From assembly GCA_029379225.1 (NCBI GenBank), contig JAQYWR010000049.1:1-62404 (forward strand): a stretch of DNA of 62,404 nucleotides. Direction: 5' to 3'. Positions 17,478-27,997 of this stretch are shown here, one piece after another. This DNA is from Nostoc sp. S4 (lineage in GTDB: Bacteria > Cyanobacteriota > Cyanobacteriia > Cyanobacteriales > Nostocaceae). The stretch's first letter is position 1. The number at the start of each line of letters is the position of its first letter. A program made the position numbers and the translations under genes. The notes beneath the pieces were generated by a model. That model was not told where the DNA came from. It did no database searches and was given only the letters and a program-made list of their open reading frames with translations.

Positions 17478-18599
17478 ATGCCCTCTGGATACACACTACC
17501 TGTATTTGCGTGTGCTGCTGCTGTTGCAGCTTTACATTGGTTACGCGCTCGCCAGCCTTTAAGCATAACATCGATAGATCTAATTGAACCAAATCAAATC
17601 GCAGAAATACCAATTGAACAGGTAGCAGGACTATCTGAAAATATGGCTTTGGCAATCACCCGCAGCGAACCTGGTGATAATCTCGATTTGACTAGAAATA
17701 CACCCATTTGGGCGCTAGTGGAGTGGAGAAGCAAAGATGAACAAGAGGGAGAGACAGTAATTATTAAGGGGGGAGAAGGAATTGGCAGACAGATGAATGC
17801 CAATGGTAAACCTGCTATTTATAGCTATGCTCGAAGGTTGTTACAAGAGAATTTGCAACGAATGTTGGCACCGTTAGAAAAAATCACGGTGACAATTATT
17901 TTACCTGAAGGGCGATCGCTTGCTGTTCGGACTTCAAATTCTGCTTTTGGTGTAGTTGAAGGACTTTCGCTTTTAGGCACAACTGGCATTTCTCAACCTT
18001 TGAGTACACCAGATCAACTTGTAGCTTTTCGGGCTGAATTACAAAATAAAGCCAGTCGTTTTGATATTTTGGTATTTTGTATTGGCGAGAATGGGCTAGA
18101 TTTGGCGCGTCAACTAGGAATTAATCCCGAACAATTGGTGAAAACTGCTAACTGGCTTGGGCCAATGCTAGTAGAAGCTGATGTATTGGGTATCAAAGAA
18201 ATTTTATTATTTGGCTACCACGGTAAGCTGCTGAAACTAGCAGGAGGAATTTTTCACACCCATCACCATATAGCTGATGGACGCCGAGAAATTTTAGCAG
18301 CCCAGTGTGCGATCGCTGGTTTACAATCACCAGATATCCAAGCTGTGTTTCACAGTCCTACTGCCGAAGCCGCCTTAAAATACTTACGATCCCTAGACGC
18401 TTCCACAGGCAGTGATTGGGTAAATCAAGTTTACAGTGCGATCGCCGAAACCATCGATGTTCGTTCCCAAGAATACATCCAAAGCCATAGCCAAAGGGGT
18501 ACAGAAGTTACAGTCTGTGGCTCGATCCTCTTCGCTCGCGATCGTAAAATTATCGTCAAGAGTAAAACTGCTGGTCTGTTGATGGGAAAATTATGTTAA
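17478..18599 (+). CDS. cbiD: Cobalt-precorrin-5B C1-methyltransferase CbiD
   Basis: CbiD methylates C1 of the corrin ring during anaerobic (early cobalt insertion) cobalamin synthesis. The 373-residue protein begins SGYTLPVFACAAAVAALHWL, the CbiD version of the family start. It continues with EGVITKGGEG-like material (VIIKGGEGIGRQM), LPEGRSLAVRTSNSAFGVVEGL and GTTGISQPLS. The C-terminal half carries EILLFGYHGKLLKLAGGIFH and HIADGRREILAAQCAIAGL. Length and motifs fit an intact enzyme. ATG start 17478. guaA lies downstream after a 230-base gap. No cobalamin riboswitch was seen in the short upstream spacer. Confidence 0.92.
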   Translation: MPSGYTLPVFACAAAVAALHWLRARQPLSITSIDLIEPNQIAEIPIEQVAGLSENMALAITRSEPGDNLDLTRNTPIWALVEWRSKDEQEGETVIIKGGEGIGRQMNANGKPAIYSYARRLLQENLQRMLAPLEKITVTIILPEGRSLAVRTSNSAFGVVEGLSLLGTTGISQPLSTPDQLVAFRAELQNKASRFDILVFCIGENGLDLARQLGINPEQLVKTANWLGPMLVEADVLGIKEILLFGYHGKLLKLAGGIFHTHHHIADGRREILAAQCAIAGLQSPDIQAVFHSPTAEAALKYLRSLDASTGSDWVNQVYSAIAETIDVRSQEYIQSHSQRGTEVTVCGSILFARDRKIIVKSKTAGLLMGKLC

Positions 18600-18830
18600 C
18601 TTATTATGAATAATCGTAAACAATTTGCATAAATAATCTTTTAAGTAATCTCTTTGGGGTAAGTTTATCCTTCTAATACCATCTCCGATTCCCGGAATAG
18701 ACAAGGCCATATAAGTAGGCGTTTGTCAAGGTTATTTATACCATTATCAGCCCACCCAGGCTGAATAATAACATCAAGCTAAGATTACAGGGCATCAATT
18801 TATCCTTCACGAGACATAATTCTCCCCGTT

Positions 18831-20453
18831 ATGAATACAGCGGTGACTCTACCAACAGAACAAGCGCCCCAAACATTAGAAAATTATGGGCAGCTGAATC
18901 GTCAATTAATTGTGATTTTGGACTTTGGCTCTCAATATTCCGAGCTGATTGCTCGTCGTATCCGCGAGACTCAAGTATACTCTGAAGTTTTGTCTTATCG
19001 CACTAGTTGTGCAAATTTGCGCCAACTCAATCCGAAGGGAATCATCCTCTCTGGCGGCCCGAGTTCGGTTTATGGCAATAAAGCTCCTCATTGTGACCCA
19101 GAAATCTGGAATTTAGGAATACCCATTTTGGGTGTTTGCTATGGAATGCAGCTGATGGTGAATCAACTTGGTGGGGAAGTGGCAAAGGCCGACCGAGGCG
19201 AATACGGAAAAGCATCATTATATATAGACGATCCTACAGATTTGCTCACTAATGTTGAAGATGGTACCACCATGTGGATGAGTCATGGAGACTCAGTTAC
19301 TCAAATGCCACCAGGGTTTGAATTATTGGCGCATACAGAAAATACTCCCTGTGCTGCCATTGCCGACCACAAAAGGAAACTCTATGGCGTGCAGTTCCAT
19401 CCAGAGGTGGTGCATTCAATTGGTGGGATAGCATTAATTCGGAATTTTGTCTACCATATCTGCGATTGCGAACCTACTTGGACAACAGCAGCTTTTGTAG
19501 AAGAAGCAATTCGAGAAATTCGTGCCAGAGTCGGCGATAAACGGGTGTTGTTGGCTTTGTCTGGGGGTGTGGATTCTTCTACTTTGGCGTTCTTATTGTA
19601 TCAAGCCATTGGTGACCAACTGAGTTGCGTGTTTATCGACCAAGGCTTCATGCGAAAGTATGAGCCAGAGCGATTAGTGAAGCTGTTCCAAGAGCAGTTT
19701 CATATTCCTGTAGAATATGTAAATGCTCGCGATCGCTTTTTAGCCACCATTGCTGATGTTACAGATCCCGAAGAAAAGCGTCGCCGCATCGGACACGAAT
19801 TCATTCGGGTATTTGAAGAAACATCCAAACGCCTCGGTCACTTTGACTATCTGGCTCAAGGGACTCTTTATCCAGATGTAATCGAATCTGCTGATACCAA
19901 CGTCGATCCCCAAACTGGCGAACGAGTAGCAGTGAAAATTAAGAGCCATCACAATGTGGGTGGTTTGCCCAAAGACTTACGATTTAAATTAGTAGAACCA
20001 CTGCGGAAACTATTTAAAGATGAAGTTCGCAAAGTTGGACGCTCCATCGGTTTACCAGAAGAAATTGTCCAACGCCAACCTTTTCCTGGCCCTGGTTTGG
20101 CAATTCGCATTCTCGGTGAAATCACCGCCGAACGGCTAAATATTTTGCGCGATGCCGATTTAATTGTGCGGCAAGAAATAAATCAACGCGGTTTGTATAA
20201 TACTTTTTGGCAAGCATTTGCTGTGTTGCTGCCTATTCGCAGTGTGGGCGTCATGGGAGATCAACGTACCTACGCTTATCCTATAGTTTTGCGGATTGTT
20301 ACTAGTGAAGATGGGATGACAGCAGATTGGGCGAGAGTTCCTTACGATGTACTGGAAGTAATTTCCACTCGGATTGTGAATGAGGTCAAAGGGGTAAATC
20401 GAGTGGTTTATGACATTACTTCTAAGCCGCCTGGAACCATTGAGTGGGAATAA
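18831..20453 (+). CDS. guaA: GMP synthase (glutamine-hydrolysing)
   Basis: GuaA converts XMP to GMP using glutamine nitrogen and ATP. The 540-residue protein has a class I glutamine amidotransferase domain (about 25-220): LSGGPSSVYGNKAP, GVCYGMQLM with the nucleophile Cys, and GVQFHPEV with the catalytic His. The ATP-pyrophosphatase domain begins LLALSGGVDSST, and the C-terminal dimerisation domain ends VVYDITSKPPGTIEWE, as in the family. All catalytic motifs are present. ATG start 18831, with an extended ~20-residue N-terminus common in cyanobacteria. A small cagcc/ggctg hairpin lies ~80 bases upstream, without clear regulatory meaning. Confidence 0.97.
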   Translation: MNTAVTLPTEQAPQTLENYGQLNRQLIVILDFGSQYSELIARRIRETQVYSEVLSYRTSCANLRQLNPKGIILSGGPSSVYGNKAPHCDPEIWNLGIPILGVCYGMQLMVNQLGGEVAKADRGEYGKASLYIDDPTDLLTNVEDGTTMWMSHGDSVTQMPPGFELLAHTENTPCAAIADHKRKLYGVQFHPEVVHSIGGIALIRNFVYHICDCEPTWTTAAFVEEAIREIRARVGDKRVLLALSGGVDSSTLAFLLYQAIGDQLSCVFIDQGFMRKYEPERLVKLFQEQFHIPVEYVNARDRFLATIADVTDPEEKRRRIGHEFIRVFEETSKRLGHFDYLAQGTLYPDVIESADTNVDPQTGERVAVKIKSHHNVGGLPKDLRFKLVEPLRKLFKDEVRKVGRSIGLPEEIVQRQPFPGPGLAIRILGEITAERLNILRDADLIVRQEINQRGLYNTFWQAFAVLLPIRSVGVMGDQRTYAYPIVLRIVTSEDGMTADWARVPYDVLEVISTRIVNEVKGVNRVVYDITSKPPGTIEWE

Positions 20454-20542
20454 TTTAGTTTTTGATAAGGGGAAGATGAGTTTCTCTTTCCCTTTGACTA
20501 AATACTAAAATTGGGAAAACATTGCCAGGTTTCGATCCCACC

Positions 20543-21040
20543 ATGCAAACACCACAAATAGAGCAAACAGCCGAAAGTGCGAACCAAAACCTCTATGAAA
20601 CTGATTTCCACGCCTGGACTCAACAACAGGTTAAATTCTTACGTCATCAGGAATGGAGTCAATTGGATTTATCCAATTTAATTGAGGAAATTGAGTTCTT
20701 GGGCAGAAAAGAGCGCCAAGAATTGAGAAATCGTTTGAGTCTGTTAATTGGACATTTATTGAAGTGGGAATATCAACCAGAACAACGTAGTCGGAGTTGG
20801 TTAGCGACAATTCGCGTGCAACGGCGGGAGATTCTGAAGTTGCTGAGTGAGAATCCTAGTTTAAAGCCATATTTGCCACAATTACTCCCAGAAGCTTATA
20901 AGAATGCTCGGGATTTGGCATCAGGCGAAACAAACCTACCGCTATCAACTTTTGCACAGGAATGTTTATATTCACTGGAAAATATTTTCAGCGATCGCTT
21001 CTATCCAGGTGCATCTGCCACGGATGAACTGATGGAATAA
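20543..21040 (+). CDS. DUF29 family protein
   Basis: A 165-residue DUF29 protein, a family much expanded in cyanobacteria. Its markers are LYETDFHAWTQQQVKFLRHQ, DLSNLIEEIEFLGRKERQEL, LSLLIGHLLKWEYQPEQRS and SWLATIRVQRREILKLLSEN. It is largely helical with no known catalytic residue; the function is unknown. I use ATG 20543 (MQTPQ); the in-frame TTG at 20522 would add seven residues with no ribosome site. It lies 90 bases after guaA on the same strand. Confidence 0.85.
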   Translation: MQTPQIEQTAESANQNLYETDFHAWTQQQVKFLRHQEWSQLDLSNLIEEIEFLGRKERQELRNRLSLLIGHLLKWEYQPEQRSRSWLATIRVQRREILKLLSENPSLKPYLPQLLPEAYKNARDLASGETNLPLSTFAQECLYSLENIFSDRFYPGASATDELME

Positions 21041-21337
21041 TCTGACTTTTACACCAGATATTGATTTGAAAATTCACAATTTCCGGTTTTGAGCGAGACT
21101 ATATATACAATTTGATTCTGGTTTCTAAATCGTGCTGCCAAAAATTCATAAAAATTAGAAATTCAGTTAAGTTATATTGAGTTTGTGCAAATCATTCTCA
21201 ATAAATCAACGAATTTATTGGGTTTGAGGAGTTGACTAATTACAGGCTTTTTTGATATCCTCGAATTATTGGTTATTATTGGCTACTGCTATAAATATTT
21301 TTATTTTTTGCTAATTTAAAGTATTAATTTTTAATTT

Positions 21338-24300
21338 TTATAACGGGAACTTGACGGTAAAGGTAGTTCCTTGTCCAACGCCAAGACTAGCAACTTGAAT
21401 AGAGCCGCCATGTAATTCAACCAGATGACGAGCGATCGCCAAACCTAGTCCTAAACCACCATGTTTGCGAGTGGAATGTCCTTGATGATAGCGTTCAAAG
21501 ACGTAGGGTAGAAACTCTGGGCTGATGCCGATACCTGTATCGCTAACTGTGATTTGGGCATGAGAGCTAGTGTTAAATAATCTAACTTCTACCCGTCCCC
21601 CTGACGGGGTGAATTTTACAGCGTTTGAGAGTAAATTTCCTAAAACTTGGAGCAAACGATTGATATCGCCGAAAATTGGCGGAATTGACCTGTCAGCTAT
21701 CAACTCTAAACGAATATTCTTAGCGTTTGCCAATGGATAAGCAGTTTCTATTGCTGCGCCTATAATCACACTAAGATTAACTTGGCTCAGTTCAAGCTGC
21801 AACTTACCTTGAAGAATGCGGGACATATTCAGTAGGTCTTCGAGAAGTTTTTCCTGAGACCTAGCATTGCGTTCAATGGTTTCTAAAGCTTTAGCGAGGC
21901 TGGCTTCATCGAATTTGCGAGTCCGCAATAGTCGTACCCAGCCGAGAATGGCATTGAGTGGAGAGCGCAGGTCATGGGATACCATTGCGACAAACTCATC
22001 TTTGGTGCGGTTAGCAGACTCAGCTTGGGCGCGGGCGGCTTGCTCGAGTTGCAAAAGGCGATCGCGTTCGGCTTCTAAGTGTTTGCGATCGTCAATATCT
22101 GTACTCGTGCCAAACCACTTAATGATACTTCCTTGTTCATCCACAATGGGCACGCCTCGGACTAAATGCCAGGAATAACTACCGTCGCGTTTTTGATAGC
22201 GCATTTCCTGTTGATAAAGTTCTCCTGTTCCCAAAGCTTGAGTCCATCCCTGAATAGCTACTTGGATATCGTCGGGATGGATAACTTTTGTCCAACCAAA
22301 CCCCATTGCCTCCTCAAGTGTTTGCCCAGTAAATTCATGCCAGCGTAGATTGACATGCTCGCATTCACCATCACGATTGTAGATCCAGACAAGTTGTGGC
22401 ATGGCATTGGATAAGCAGCGGTAGCGCTCCTCGCTTTCGCGCAGCGCTAATTCAGCACGTTTGCGATGGGTGAGATCGAGAACGAAGCAGACGCTATAAC
22501 CCTCGGACTTTCTACTTTCTATTCGGGCAATTCCTAATAAAATAGGGACACGAGTGCCATTTTTGTGAAGATATTCCTTCTCAAAGGGAGTACAAATACC
22601 ACAGACTTGCAGTTCTTGAATTTTTTGTTGGTCGAGGATTTGATATTCTGGCGGTGTCATCGAATCCCAGCGGATAATTCCTGCTGCCAAATCTTCACGG
22701 CTGTAACCGAAGGTTTCTAAGAAAGCCTCATTTGCCTCATAGACTCGACCGCTGAAGTCACCGAAATAAATTCCAACAATATTAGATTCTACAATCCGGC
22801 GGAATTTAGCTTCACTTTCTTGCAAAGCTAGTTCGGCACGTTTGCGTTGCGTAGCTTGCCGATGGGCATCGCTAATATCTGTTGTACTACCTACTGCCCT
22901 AATTACCCGACCCTTAGTATCTCGTATAATTATTCCCCGATCCAGCACATATCGATACTGCTGGTCTTTGTGTCGTATCCTATACTCAACTGCGTAGTGA
23001 TTTTCATTGGTAGAAACTATACTGCCAAAGCGATGAATCAACCGCTCTCTATCTTCAGGATGAATCTGCTCTTTCCACCAATCATAAGTTGTTTGTGCCT
23101 CTTCCAAGGAGTAGCCTAAGACTCTAGTTAGTCCCTCAGTCCTATCAACCGTATTACTTTCTATATCCCAATCATAAATTATACAATTAACCGCAGCTGC
23201 CGCTAATTGAAAACGCTCATTGCTTGAGCGTAGCTGTTCTTGAGTCTGCTTACGTTCTGTGATATCAAAGGCTGTACCGATGATTTGATGTGGCGAACCG
23301 TCAAGATTCCTGGTGAATATGGTATCTCTACTAAAAAACCAACGCCATTCTCCATTGGCGTGTCGCATCCGATATTCATTTTCTACAATCTTGTTATCTT
23401 GAGTAGAGCCAAATTGAAACACACTAGGAAGTCGAGCTAAATCCTCAGGATGCATGATATTGCATAAGAACTTTGCTCCCATTTCTTCAATTTGCTCTTG
23501 AGTGTAACCAAGCAGTTTACTAACTTGACTATTAATATAGCTATTCTGCTGTTTAACTAGGTCGTAAACGTACAAAAGACCAGGAGTAGTTTCGGCAATA
23601 CGTTCGATGAACTGCTGACTTGAGCGCAATCGTTCCTGTGCTTGGTGTTTCTCAGTCACATCCCGCCAAGAAGCTACAAACCCATCTCCCATTTTGGTGA
23701 TGCGAATATCAATAGCTTTGATTAACTGCTGATTGCGCTCGATATTTGAAATGTAGGTAAGTGATTCTTTCACTAAAGGATTACCCGTTTCTACAACTTG
23801 GCAACACTCATCAAACAAATCACTTTCTGGAAAATTCGGTACAATTTCACATAGCCCTTTGCCCTGCTGTTCTTCCTGGTTTATTCGGGTAAATTCACCA
23901 GCTGCGGCATTTACGTAATCAACACAAAAGTCGAGTATTTTACCCATCTGGTTACGAATAGCTGAGTAAATGCCAAAGCAGTCTAGCATATTCTCCACCG
24001 AGGTGCGGAAACGTTCCTCGCTGCGTTGTAGTTGCTGACTTAACTGAGTGTTTTTGATTGCTGAGTAGACAGTAGAACGCAAACGTTCTGCTGTAGTCTG
24101 TCCTTTAATCAGATAATCTTGAACGCCACTTTTCATCGCCTGGACAGCTATAGCCTCATTGCCATATCCCGTTAACATAATTACAGCTGGCATAGTTTCC
24201 TTTGACTGCTGCCGTAATTCTGCTATAAATTCCAATCCATCCATGTCTGGCAGCAGAAAGTCTAATAAAATTGCCTCAGGCTGCAACTGTTGACATAATG

Positions 24301-24433
24301 CCAACGCTTGTTCTCCCGATTCTTCTTCGAGAATTCTGTAGCTGCGTTCTTGGTCTTGCAGGAGATAGCGACAATAAACCTGTCGGTCTTCAGGAGAATC
24401 ATCAATAATTAAAACGGTTAGCGATTGTACCAT
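21338..24433 (-). CDS. Hybrid sensor kinase: REC - five PAS - HisKA - HATPase
   Basis: A 1031-residue histidine kinase with an N-terminal receiver (about 5-125; phospho-acceptor Asp in EAILLDFLLPDMDG). Five PAS/PAC repeats follow (about 145-270, 280-395, 402-525, 540-655, 668-785), each opening with an ERF/KFR/RYR-type helix. The HisKA domain has FVAMVSHDLRSPLNAILGW (phospho-His). The ATPase has LLSNAVKFTPSGG, VSDTGIGISPEFL and GGLGLGLAIARHLVE. There is no membrane segment, so it is cytoplasmic. It starts two bases after the stop of the small response regulator, downstream of the phytochrome gene, so the three are probably one operon. The N-terminal receiver suggests input from an upstream kinase, possibly the phytochrome. 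Confidence 0.92.
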   Translation of the reverse strand: MVQSLTVLIIDDSPEDRQVYCRYLLQDQERSYRILEEESGEQALALCQQLQPEAILLDFLLPDMDGLEFIAELRQQSKETMPAVIMLTGYGNEAIAVQAMKSGVQDYLIKGQTTAERLRSTVYSAIKNTQLSQQLQRSEERFRTSVENMLDCFGIYSAIRNQMGKILDFCVDYVNAAAGEFTRINQEEQQGKGLCEIVPNFPESDLFDECCQVVETGNPLVKESLTYISNIERNQQLIKAIDIRITKMGDGFVASWRDVTEKHQAQERLRSSQQFIERIAETTPGLLYVYDLVKQQNSYINSQVSKLLGYTQEQIEEMGAKFLCNIMHPEDLARLPSVFQFGSTQDNKIVENEYRMRHANGEWRWFFSRDTIFTRNLDGSPHQIIGTAFDITERKQTQEQLRSSNERFQLAAAAVNCIIYDWDIESNTVDRTEGLTRVLGYSLEEAQTTYDWWKEQIHPEDRERLIHRFGSIVSTNENHYAVEYRIRHKDQQYRYVLDRGIIIRDTKGRVIRAVGSTTDISDAHRQATQRKRAELALQESEAKFRRIVESNIVGIYFGDFSGRVYEANEAFLETFGYSREDLAAGIIRWDSMTPPEYQILDQQKIQELQVCGICTPFEKEYLHKNGTRVPILLGIARIESRKSEGYSVCFVLDLTHRKRAELALRESEERYRCLSNAMPQLVWIYNRDGECEHVNLRWHEFTGQTLEEAMGFGWTKVIHPDDIQVAIQGWTQALGTGELYQQEMRYQKRDGSYSWHLVRGVPIVDEQGSIIKWFGTSTDIDDRKHLEAERDRLLQLEQAARAQAESANRTKDEFVAMVSHDLRSPLNAILGWVRLLRTRKFDEASLAKALETIERNARSQEKLLEDLLNMSRILQGKLQLELSQVNLSVIIGAAIETAYPLANAKNIRLELIADRSIPPIFGDINRLLQVLGNLLSNAVKFTPSGGRVEVRLFNTSSHAQITVSDTGIGISPEFLPYVFERYHQGHSTRKHGGLGLGLAIARHLVELHGGSIQVASLGVGQGTTFTVKFPL

Positions 24434-24435
24434 GA

Positions 24436-24891
24436 CTACTTGCTAACAGTATCAGGGAGAATTACGATATCTAACCAATAAGTTATAAAACTTTGAATAG
24501 TTTGTACCAATCTGTTGATATCGATTGGTTTTAATATATAACTAGCAATGCAATATCCATAACATACTTCAATATCTCTAGGGTTGGAAGAAGTAGTAAA
24601 TACAACCACCGGAATATTTTTGAGGTCTCGATCCTGCTTGATTTGCTCTAAAACTTCTCGCCCATCGGTTCCTGGTAAATTTAGATCGAGTAAAATAATT
24701 GAGGGACAAGGAAACTTCTGAGAATCAGTGTAGCGTCCTGTGTGGTAAAGAAAGTCCAGTGCCTCATCGCCATCAGTACAGCGAAACACGGGATTGCTCA
24801 CAGCTTGTCGGCGCATGACTCGACATAAGGCTTCAAAGTCTTCATCGCTGTCTTCAATCACTAGCAAAGGTTGAGCGGTTTTGCCAATCAT
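24436..24891 (-). CDS. Phytochrome-associated response regulator (Rcp-like)
   Basis: Single-domain CheY-like receiver, 151 residues from ATG 24891 (MIGKTAQPLLVIEDSDEDFE). Acidic pocket EDSDED, phospho-acceptor Asp in SIILLDLNLPGTDG, Thr in VVVFTTSSN and Lys in SYILKPIDI are all present. The extra length in the LHHTGRY-like loop (DFLYHTGRYTDSQKFPCPS) is characteristic of Rcp regulators that pair with cyanobacterial phytochromes. The longer frame starting at 24984 would run 30 codons into the phytochrome gene, so I prefer the later ATG, four bases after the kinase stop. Phosphotransfer from that kinase is expected. Confidence 0.9.
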   Translation of the reverse strand: MIGKTAQPLLVIEDSDEDFEALCRVMRRQAVSNPVFRCTDGDEALDFLYHTGRYTDSQKFPCPSIILLDLNLPGTDGREVLEQIKQDRDLKNIPVVVFTTSSNPRDIEVCYGYCIASYILKPIDINRLVQTIQSFITYWLDIVILPDTVSK

Positions 24892-24895
24892 CAGT

Positions 24896-27157
24896 TCAGT
24901 CTCCTGCTCGTAATGTGAAATAAAAGGTACTACCTTCACCGTAGGTTGACTCCACCCAGATTTTACCGCCATGTCGCTCAACAATTTTTTTAGTAATGGT
25001 TAATCCCGCTCCTGTACCACCGCCATATTTGTTTGGCCCGTGTAGCCGTTTGAAGATGCGGAAAATTGCTTCAAAGTGTTTTTCTCGAATCCCAATGCCG
25101 TTATCTCGAACGTAGAATGTAACTGGTATCGGTGAAGCGGGTTCAATATAACCAATTTCAATCCATTTTTGGGGTTTGTCGTTGTATTTAATAGCATTGG
25201 CAATCAGATTGTTAAAGACTTCGCCTACTTGGACGCGATCGCAATACACTGTTGGTAGTGGTCTAGGAATACGAATTTCTACTCCCATCTCCTCAATTCG
25301 GGCGCTCAACAAGTCTAAATTTCGCTCTACAAGGCTATTAATATCACTCTGCTGCATAGAAAGATCCACTCTTCCCAAGCGGGAAAAATGTAGCAGCGAA
25401 TCAATTAAATCTTCCATGCGTTGAGTCAAACGAATCAGAGTTCTTAATTTTTGCGTACCTTCTTCGTTAAGAATGTCGCCGTAGTCTTCAATGAGAAAAT
25501 TAGAATAATTATGAATACCGCGCAGTGGTTCTTTCAAATCATGAGAAGCAATGTAAGCAAAAGCGTCTAATTCATTGTTGCTGCGTTCTAGTTCAATATT
25601 GAGCTGCGCTAGTTCATCTGCTTTTCGGAACACCACACCAATAATAGCGTTTCTCAACTCCAGTGCTGCATTTACCTCACAAGGTTTCCAATTTAGAGAT
25701 TTTAACCGCACAGTTTCTTTCCATAACTCAAACGATTTCCGAGGTGATAGACGCAAACTGCCGTTTCCCGTTACTTCTACAGGTTTATTTGGGTTACCTC
25801 CCCAATTGACAGTTTGCACTTCCTCTGGGCGAAACCACAAAATATAGTTTTTTTGAATTTTGGAAAATGAAAGCGCCATCAAGCCACTAGCTACATCCCC
25901 AAATTTTTCTGCATCTGGATAAACTTGTGATAGCGAATTGGTATAAAAAATTTCTTCATGGACGTTTTGAGAAATCCATTCGATTAAATTTTGAATCTCT
26001 TGTTTTTCGGGAGCGTTACCAATCGAAAAATATTCTTTTTCAAAATATACTACTGCTCCTTGGGCATCAACAAGCTCGAGGAGATTCGGTTGATGTTGAA
26101 TTAAACCTTCAATAAAGTTATTTCCTGCCGATATATATTCTATTAACTTGCTATAAACTGATTTTAAATGTATTTTATATTCACTATCTTCGCTATCTTC
26201 TTTTGAACTCAGTTCTACAGATGTAATTTGTCCTAAAAATTCACAGGCATTACGAATTTCATATGAAACATATTTAGGTGATTGATGATGGCAGGCAATT
26301 AATCCCCATAATTTTTGATTTTTCATAATGGAAATTGACATTGATGCCGTTACGCCCATATTATGCATATACTCAACATGTAAACGCGAAACACTCCGTA
26401 ACACTGAGTTACTTAGATCTAAAGGTTGCCCAGTCAAAGGATTATTTGCAGGTAAAATTGCTGCTGGTTGATAATCAGCATTCGGTATTAGCCTCAACCA
26501 ATTTTGGCTGTAAAGTTGCCTAGCTTGTATGGGAATATCCGAAGCTGGATAATGTAAGCCTAAATAAGATGTAAGATATTCTGGCTTTTCTTCAGCAATT
26601 ACTATGCCATTCCAATCCTCATCAAAGCGATAGACCATCACCCGATCGAAACCAGCAATATTTTTGACTTCTTGAGCAAGAATTTGACTTAATTCTATAA
26701 CACCTGATGTCGTTTGTAATTTAGAGATAGCTTGTTTAACTCGATGATAAAATTTAAAGTATGTGTTACTTTTTTCAGACAATATAGGTTCTAACTCTAA
26801 AATTAAAATATTATTGGAGCGATGAATAATTACATCAAAATCTAAAACTTTTTCCTTAAAGTTAATTGTAAATTCTAAAGGATTAACAAATTTTAAATTT
26901 TCTTGAGATAAACAATCTATTAAAAAATTAAGTTGCTCAGTTTCCAAAAAATGACTTAAAGGTTGATTGAGCAAATCTTCCAGATTTATGCCAAATAAAT
27001 AAGAGGTATTATTACTACATTGGAGGATAGTTAACTCTGGTTCTTTTAATGCCAAAAGAACTCCATGAGGTTGAACAAAGCCAGGAGTATGAATAGGTTC
27101 TCGATCGCAATTGCTAAGGTCAACTTGAAAAGGAATAGAAATATTGTTATTGCTCAC
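24896..27157 (-). CDS. Bacteriophytochrome histidine kinase (CphB type)
   Basis: A 753-residue red/far-red photoreceptor kinase. The PAS domain carries an N-terminal Cys17 (LSNCDREPIHTPGFVQPHG), where biliverdin attaches in bacteriophytochromes. The GAF domain has YPASDIPIQARQLY. The position of the phycocyanobilin Cys in Cph1 is Leu here (RSVSRLHVEYMHNMG), with the adjacent His kept. This combination marks the biliverdin-binding CphB class. The PHY domain has the tongue motif SPRKSFELWKE. HisKA contains AYIASHDLKEPLRG. The ATPase contains NLIANAIKYND, YVRDNGIGI and GGTGAGLTITKKIVERHGG. It is followed by its Rcp-like regulator and a hybrid kinase. Confidence 0.92.
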   Translation of the reverse strand: MSNNNISIPFQVDLSNCDREPIHTPGFVQPHGVLLALKEPELTILQCSNNTSYLFGINLEDLLNQPLSHFLETEQLNFLIDCLSQENLKFVNPLEFTINFKEKVLDFDVIIHRSNNILILELEPILSEKSNTYFKFYHRVKQAISKLQTTSGVIELSQILAQEVKNIAGFDRVMVYRFDEDWNGIVIAEEKPEYLTSYLGLHYPASDIPIQARQLYSQNWLRLIPNADYQPAAILPANNPLTGQPLDLSNSVLRSVSRLHVEYMHNMGVTASMSISIMKNQKLWGLIACHHQSPKYVSYEIRNACEFLGQITSVELSSKEDSEDSEYKIHLKSVYSKLIEYISAGNNFIEGLIQHQPNLLELVDAQGAVVYFEKEYFSIGNAPEKQEIQNLIEWISQNVHEEIFYTNSLSQVYPDAEKFGDVASGLMALSFSKIQKNYILWFRPEEVQTVNWGGNPNKPVEVTGNGSLRLSPRKSFELWKETVRLKSLNWKPCEVNAALELRNAIIGVVFRKADELAQLNIELERSNNELDAFAYIASHDLKEPLRGIHNYSNFLIEDYGDILNEEGTQKLRTLIRLTQRMEDLIDSLLHFSRLGRVDLSMQQSDINSLVERNLDLLSARIEEMGVEIRIPRPLPTVYCDRVQVGEVFNNLIANAIKYNDKPQKWIEIGYIEPASPIPVTFYVRDNGIGIREKHFEAIFRIFKRLHGPNKYGGGTGAGLTITKKIVERHGGKIWVESTYGEGSTFYFTLRAGD

Positions 27158-27997
27158 GTTTTAGTACCAATGATAAATAGTGTGCCTGAGTAATGTATTT
27201 CCCACTTCAAGGATATTTTAAAAGCTTTTGATAATAAATCAAATCTTTTATATTTTGTTAAATACTCATTACAAAAATATGACTTAAAAAATAAATTCTT
27301 TCCTTTTAATAAGTGTTCTAAATCTTTATTAAAATAGTTAATAGAGATATAGATAGAACAAGATACTTGCGAACCTACTTTAAGATAGTCTGTAGTTTCT
27401 TGATAAAATTCTTGTTTTTATCTATATAAATAACTATAACAAAGTGTTAGGATACAAATCCGCCAATCGTATTTTTTCATGAAAATTTTAGTGATGAAAA
27501 TAAAAATTATTTATCTCAAAGAGTATAAATATTCAGTGAATTTGCTATAAGTAAGAAAATAAATGTTAGCGAAAAATAGGAGTAAATTGTAATTAATAGC
27601 TAAAACAGTTGAGTTATTTTCTAGAAAAGTAGGCGCGATCGCAGTAAAATTACCAATGATGTGGTCACTAAGATAATAAAACAAGCAGGTCATTATAGTA
27701 ATCCGCTTTGATTTTTGAACTTACTTGGCTTCATAAGGAGAGCCACTGTGGTATTGGAGTCTCCCCAAGTCGAGGAGGTAGTGCATACAAAGGGGTTCCC
27801 ACACCAGTTATTACAACTCTTGGAACCCCAACCAAGGGCGGATTAGTTCCCCATGAGTAGTTGCCGTCAAGTGGCGTTAGGGATTAGAGAGTAGGGAATA
27901 GGGAAGAACCCTTTTCAAGTTATACCTAGCGAGAGCAAAAATCAAAGAGGAGTCCTATAGTAATAATTTTTATTTTATCAACGTTAATGGACATGTT
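27158..27997. other. Long intergenic region with one hairpin
   Basis: 840 bases between the divergent phytochrome and receiver genes. Very AT-rich up to ~27700. Positions 27792-27829 hold inverted arms ggggttcc / ggaacccc (loop 22), followed by G-rich repeat-like DNA (ggattagagagtagggaata, 27880-27899). No gene is supported. Confidence 0.45.

Noticed and set aside
18600..18830. Possible purine-type riboswitch before guaA
   Set aside because: Only a small five- or six-pair hairpin is visible; none of the conserved aptamer core could be recognised.
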